64,000 bases of DNA from Tubulanus polymorphus (lineage: Eukaryota > Nemertea > Palaeonemertea > Tubulaniformes > Tubulanidae), in the NCBI RefSeq assembly GCF_964204645.1, contig NC_134027.1:21688485-21752484 (forward strand), given 5' to 3'. The notes beneath the pieces are model-generated. The model saw nothing but the letters and a program-made list of their open reading frames with translations. It searched no databases and was not told the origin of the DNA. This document shows positions 55,601-61,600 of the stretch, piece by piece; position 1 is the first letter of the stretch, and each line of letters opens with the position of its first letter. Made by a program: the position numbers and the translations under genes.

Positions 55601-58600
55601 AATCAGTCGATATAAGCAGATATTGAGCCTGAATACAATACTTCATCATATTGGCTTAGAAACATATATCTAACGGTTAACACGTGCAACATTTCAATTC
55701 AATCCGTTATTACGACGGCTTCTGTTTGATAAAGTTGGATTATCAGAAATTGGTATCATAAACAATAGTACTCATCTTTCAATATAAGAACAAAATTATA
55801 TTATCAAGTTTCATCATCCTCATGACTGAATCTCGTTTCAAAAAGGAGATCTCTCAAGGAATCAACGAGTTCGAAGGCAAAAATAAAATGTGAATGTTTG
55901 TTTTCAGTATTTCTAGTAAGCACTTATGAGAGCAGTTTACGTAATGGCCACTGGTAGCTGGTCTCGTCAATGCAGGGTTCATGGGTTCGAATCCAGGCAG
56001 TGACCGAGTTTGTTGGCGTAACAAGCTTCCAAGGTCTATCATCTCAATTGGGAAAAAATTTTGGGGATTTTGGGGTTCATGTTAAAAATTAGAATTTAAC
56101 GACACAAAGTAATGAATATCCCTCAGCCAGTGAGTGAGTCATGTAGAGAATGCAAAGTTGTAACGGGGTACATACTCTTAACCCTTTGAGTGCTGACTAA
56201 TCAATACCCTAGTGCTGGAGATAATTTGAAAATTTTTAAAAATTCCACCCTAGTGTGTTGAATAACGGGAATACCACTATGGTGCGTCTACACCGCAGCG
56301 CAGTGTATCATAAGTTTCTAGTATTTCACTATGTTTGACAGGTGCTGCCATTTTTCAAGAGAGATAATTACTAATTACTAATTAAATCAATATACCGCAG
56401 TGCGGTGTACTCACAAAATCCATCACCAATTCATACACCGCACTGCGGTGTAGACACACTGAAAGGGTTAATGCTAAGTTTCATCTCACAAATAAGTTTC
56501 AATATGATTGTGGCAATGTTTTTATCCGACGAAAAATATCTGACTCCGAAAACGCTATTATCTCTGCAGAGAAAGTCTGGAAAAACTATCTAATCTAAAC
56601 AAATATGCCCCAAGGACAGCAGTCAGTGGGAGTTTCTATCGTTGCGGATTTAATTCCAGACGTTTATTCGAAGAGAAAGATTAAAAAACCTTTTTTCATG
56701 GTGGCTAATTCTCATGAAAAGTAGTTGACTCCGAAATGATATCATCTGAGCAGAGATAGTTCGGTGGAGCTATCTAATTCAAAGGAAAGTAACCTAAGGA
56801 CAAATGCTTAGAGGGATTTCTTTTTCATTTTGAATTCAATTCTTGATGTTTTATCCAAAGAAAAAGATAACATAAAGATAAAAACATTTTCCGTCTATGT
56901 CCCTAAGACGATTCCATCTTTTATCTTGCTAAAATACTATAGCAGTCAAAACTAATGAATTACTGCCTTTAAAAAAATTTTCCCCAGCCTACCAACTTAC
57001 CCAACACATTTTGGACAAATCATCGGAAGTAAATATACATTTTATTTTGGCTTTAATCTATGAATACCATGGCCGTAATTACACTTCCACCAATTCTTGA
57101 TTCTTGACGGCATCCTGGACATTTACAATCGAATATGTACTATTTCCAATTGCAAGAATGAACTAACGAATGGACAAATGAACAAATAACACCAGACATT
57201 AGCCGCTAAGAAACGAAGACGATTTGGTCCTGGGCAAATTGCCACGGATTAGGCCCCAGTCAAATTTTCAGGAGAGCGTATGCATCAAAAACAATTCACT
57301 CAAACAAAGCGAAGCGAGTCACTTCCGAAACCAGTTGCAATTCAGACGCACTTTTTGGCTTGCGCCTGGTCTGACTTTTTTGGTCATGCAATACTCAGGG
57401 ATGAAAACGGCCCATATTGAAAAAGTCGGAAAATATTTTAAAAAAAAAAAAGAATTTTTTGGGGAACAAAAATCAGTAACTTTTAGCCAAAAAACTTACT
57501 TCGTCAAAATGTTAATAGTTTGGGCCTGAATTAGGAGAGCCGCTTTTTGAATGAGATGCCATATTGGTTTCTCCGATTCCACAGTTGTGCTAACAACTGA
57601 TGAAAACTGTTTTAAGGAGCACTCCTAACTACAGAGTTCTCCGATGTGACGCCCGCGATTGAGGTGATTAAAGCGATTGAGGTGATTTACACTGTTCTCA
57701 GGAATAAAGAAAATGTTAGAAAAGGTTGGAAATCCGTCTAAGGTCGGAAGATTTTCATCCCTGAATACAGGCATCCCATTTGGCAAGCATGTGAACAGTT
57801 AACCTGGGCCTGAAACGCTTGTGTGATTGCAGCTCTTTTACACTAGATTTTCAAAAGTGATTGTCAAGGTTCATCCGATAGGGTGGTATCAGGCAACAGA
57901 CTGATGATAGGAGCCGTCAAATTCGAATCTCGGCTGGCAGCACCGCTAGACCCAGCTACGGCATGAAGTCCTGCCAAGTTAAAAATTATTGACTCAAAAA
58001 ATGGCCTGGGGAAGAAGCTAGCGTTATACTTACATTTCCATCTGTGGTGTAATATATGAGCTGACTGAACGTAGCCAAACCTCTCAACGCTCCCCACGTT
58101 TCGTTCGCCGATATGAACGCACCTTTCTCCGATATATGTAAACTATCTGTAAAATCATGGTAAATTCGAAGATGGTCATCGAACGAGAAATTATGATAGA
58201 ACGGTAAAAATGAACGCCAGTTTTAACGAGAAACTATGAGGGGCAGGGGCAGGATCCAGAGTTCAATTCTGACTGCCTCACGAAAGAAAAAGAGCATCTT
58301 TTTTCATAAAGAGGCACATTATAGGCATTTTTCCCACAGTTACATTTTCCCCGAATATTTCATGGGTGATTTTCAATTTTCCCAAAATGGAAAATTGGGT
58401 CTTCGTAAAAATGAACAGATATCATCATACTTCAGTCAACATTCAAAAGGTGATTTTCTAGGAAAATTGCTAACAAAGGTGCCCTTAGCAAATGCTATCC
58501 GTGAAATAAAAAGCAATTTCCAAAATATTTCCTGGATTAGAGGTAAATATCTCAAATTCCCAAATATTTCCAAACTGCTAATATTATTTCAAAATTCCTA

Positions 58601-61600
58601 AGGTTTGCCAAATTTCCTGATACTGTGGGAACCACGAATAGGAATCAACCCCAATGCACAGTCAAAGTCATTTTCAACCATTTTTGTTGTTTTTACCTAA
58701 ATACCTAAATACAAGGATATACAATTGAATATTCTGAACATGTTCAGGACTCTAAAGAAACAATCGTTTGAGGCAAACCTTCGGAAAATTTTGCCTGATA
58801 AAACATTTGAAAGGTTTTCAAATTCATTTCTTGGTTTTTTTTCACTGCTTTTCCAACAAGGGTACTTCAGATTTTTTGAGCACCTCCTGTGAGGCATGTG
58901 ACGTGCACCCTCAATCTGCCACTGATAGGTATTTATTTTTGAGGCGGGTCCAGAAATAATTTGCCCAATACAATATTGCTATTCATAATTCCATATTGTT
59001 ACGAAATTGCATCATATCTGAAATAACATTGATCATTCGGGAACTCCAGGCATCATTTCAGCAATTTTCAGTCAACCCACCAGGACCACTAGTCTTTCTC
59101 ATCTTGACATACTCTAGCGCTGTTGCAAAAATAATTGCATATATTCTGAAGTGCGTACGTAGAGCTCTGGTGACACGTAAAACTACACAGCGCACACAAA
59201 GCGCGAGGCATGCTGTGTAAAATAGAGCGTCACCATGCCCCCCTATCAGGGTGAAAGACATTCTAGAATTGCTCTCGTTCAATCAATAGTTTTTATTTTT
59301 AACTGATCAATAGATTTGCATTCTATAATCGAAATGAACCTATAATTTTCACGCTGGCTGTTGGCGTATAAAGGTTATGACTCGGTTGAATAGTTCGACC
59401 TTCATGACTATTTCATTCAGAAATATACTTTTGTATTATTTGATGACTGACTATTTCGAAACAGTTCCATGTTTGTGAACCTTTTTGTACTGTACAGTAG
59501 ACTCCCCGAGTACAGAGTACAGTTGGTCGACATGGGACAACGTCGATGAATACAAAACAATTTTACTTTTTTTCTTTCTTAGAGTAGGGATTCACCTGTT
59601 TTTATTTGATGGGTAGATTTTGATTTGTTTCGTCTCGGTGCCCCTTAGAAACTCGTGACACCTGTCGGTAGCGAAATAGGGGATTAGGGCAGACACTATG
59701 AAAGGCTGTGATATAATACGCTCCTATCGTAAACTATTGTAAATATAGCTGTGTTTATACTGCATTATTCAGACTGTTCTAGATTTAGTCCGTTCTAATT
59801 CAGAAGCGTTCACACTAGCGAAAAGTCGGTACTGAATTTTCGAAGTGGAATGAATCATATAAGTCCGATCCAGATTGAGATTCAAGCTTAGTACGAATTT
59901 CATTCATCGATCATTTAAAGGCTGGCTTATGTCGACAAGCAACGCGACGCCTACCGACGCAACTGAGAGCAACCGCGATCGCAGCCCAGCTTGTGAAGAC
60001 AGTGCTCCGATTCGCAGCAACTTTAACGTGGCCCTTTTTCGAAATTCAGCTATATAGGGGTTGGAGAATGGATAATGCTCTAATGAATGATTTGTATGAA
60101 TATATGCTCAGTTGCACAGTCAAAGAGCCTTAGCTCTGGAAACCACGTCATTTAAATTCGCTCCAGTTGTATAGTAATAGGCTCAGCCTACGGCTGGCCT
60201 AAAAACGGTCCGAAAATGTTACTTTGAGCTAGTAGTTTATTCGACGTTTCGACTATATTCTAATATTATATCATATATTAGATCCTAATTATCCTGAAGA
60301 TGACTATTAGGATATAGTCGAAATGTTGAATAAACTACTAGCTCAAAGTAACATTTTCGGACTGTTTTTCGTTATTATTTTGGGATTCTCTCTACATTTA
60401 TTTCGAATAATTTGATTGGATGTGGATAGAATATGCGAGCTTTCATGGGTAGTTCACTAGAAAATCCAAATTGGCACGGATCAGACTCGAGCCAAATTTC
60501 GCCCGTGCCTAATTAGAGAGCGCGTTTACACGCAAACCATTCACTCGATACTAAACAATGCTCAAACAAAGCGAAGTGGATCATTTCCGGTACTAGTTGC
60601 AATTCAAACACAATCATTTGTCTGGTGCTAAAATTTGGCTCGGGCCTGGTCCGACGTTTCTGGTCGGGCCAAATTTGGCCTGGGCCAAACAGGCTCGGGC
60701 CCATTTGGCACGCGTGTGAACAGTTGTTCCAGGCACGGGCAAAGTTTGGCGCGGGCCAAAAATGCTTGTGTGATCGCGGCTAAAGACTGTGTTAATAACT
60801 ACTGTTAGACTAACAAGACATTAAAGCCTGACTCATCAAGCGGTCACTTCTAGATCCGACCCAATCGTTTGATCATAAGAATCAGCAACAAGTTTCTTAC
60901 GACCACCGGATCGGATCTTGTGTGACCTGAGCGTACTGACGACTGCTCGTAAGGTAAGGTCGACGAACAGCGATGTATGTACACCAGGGCTGCCAACCGC
61001 TGAAAAGAGCTATCGGTAATAAATTGAATTTTTTTCAGTAACATTTCATCGAAATATGAAAGAAAATGTTCAAATTAAGCGGTAATCAACAGTTAGACGT
61101 TCAGTAACACCTGTGATATTTCGGTACGCATCAAACATATTAAATCAGTACTTCTTATCATAAAATAGTAACAAATACGGAAAATCGGGAACAGTTGGTA
61201 GCTCTGCAATCGCGTGACTTAAGCGTTCAGTTCAAAATGATCGTGACTTGAGTGTAGCTAAGATCTGACAAACGAGTAGAGAAGTCCGCATCAACCTCGC
61301 TAGTGTTCTTAAAACCGAATCGCAGATGATCGGTCGGATATTGGCGCGACTAGTGTTTGGCTTAAGATACTGCCATTTAACCCTCTTTGGTCCATTCAAA
61401 TTTGGACCGTACCAGAAACAGACCCATTTTCGGGGACAAAAAAGTAAATTTTCAGGTACACAAAATGGAAAAAATGTCAAAACAATTTTTAGGAGGAACA
61501 GTAGAAAATTGTTTCAGGGACAGCAATAGATTTTCAATAGCATCAAAAAAAATACCAGCAGGGACAGTGAGGCGTTTTCAGGGACTGTCCCCGACAATCA

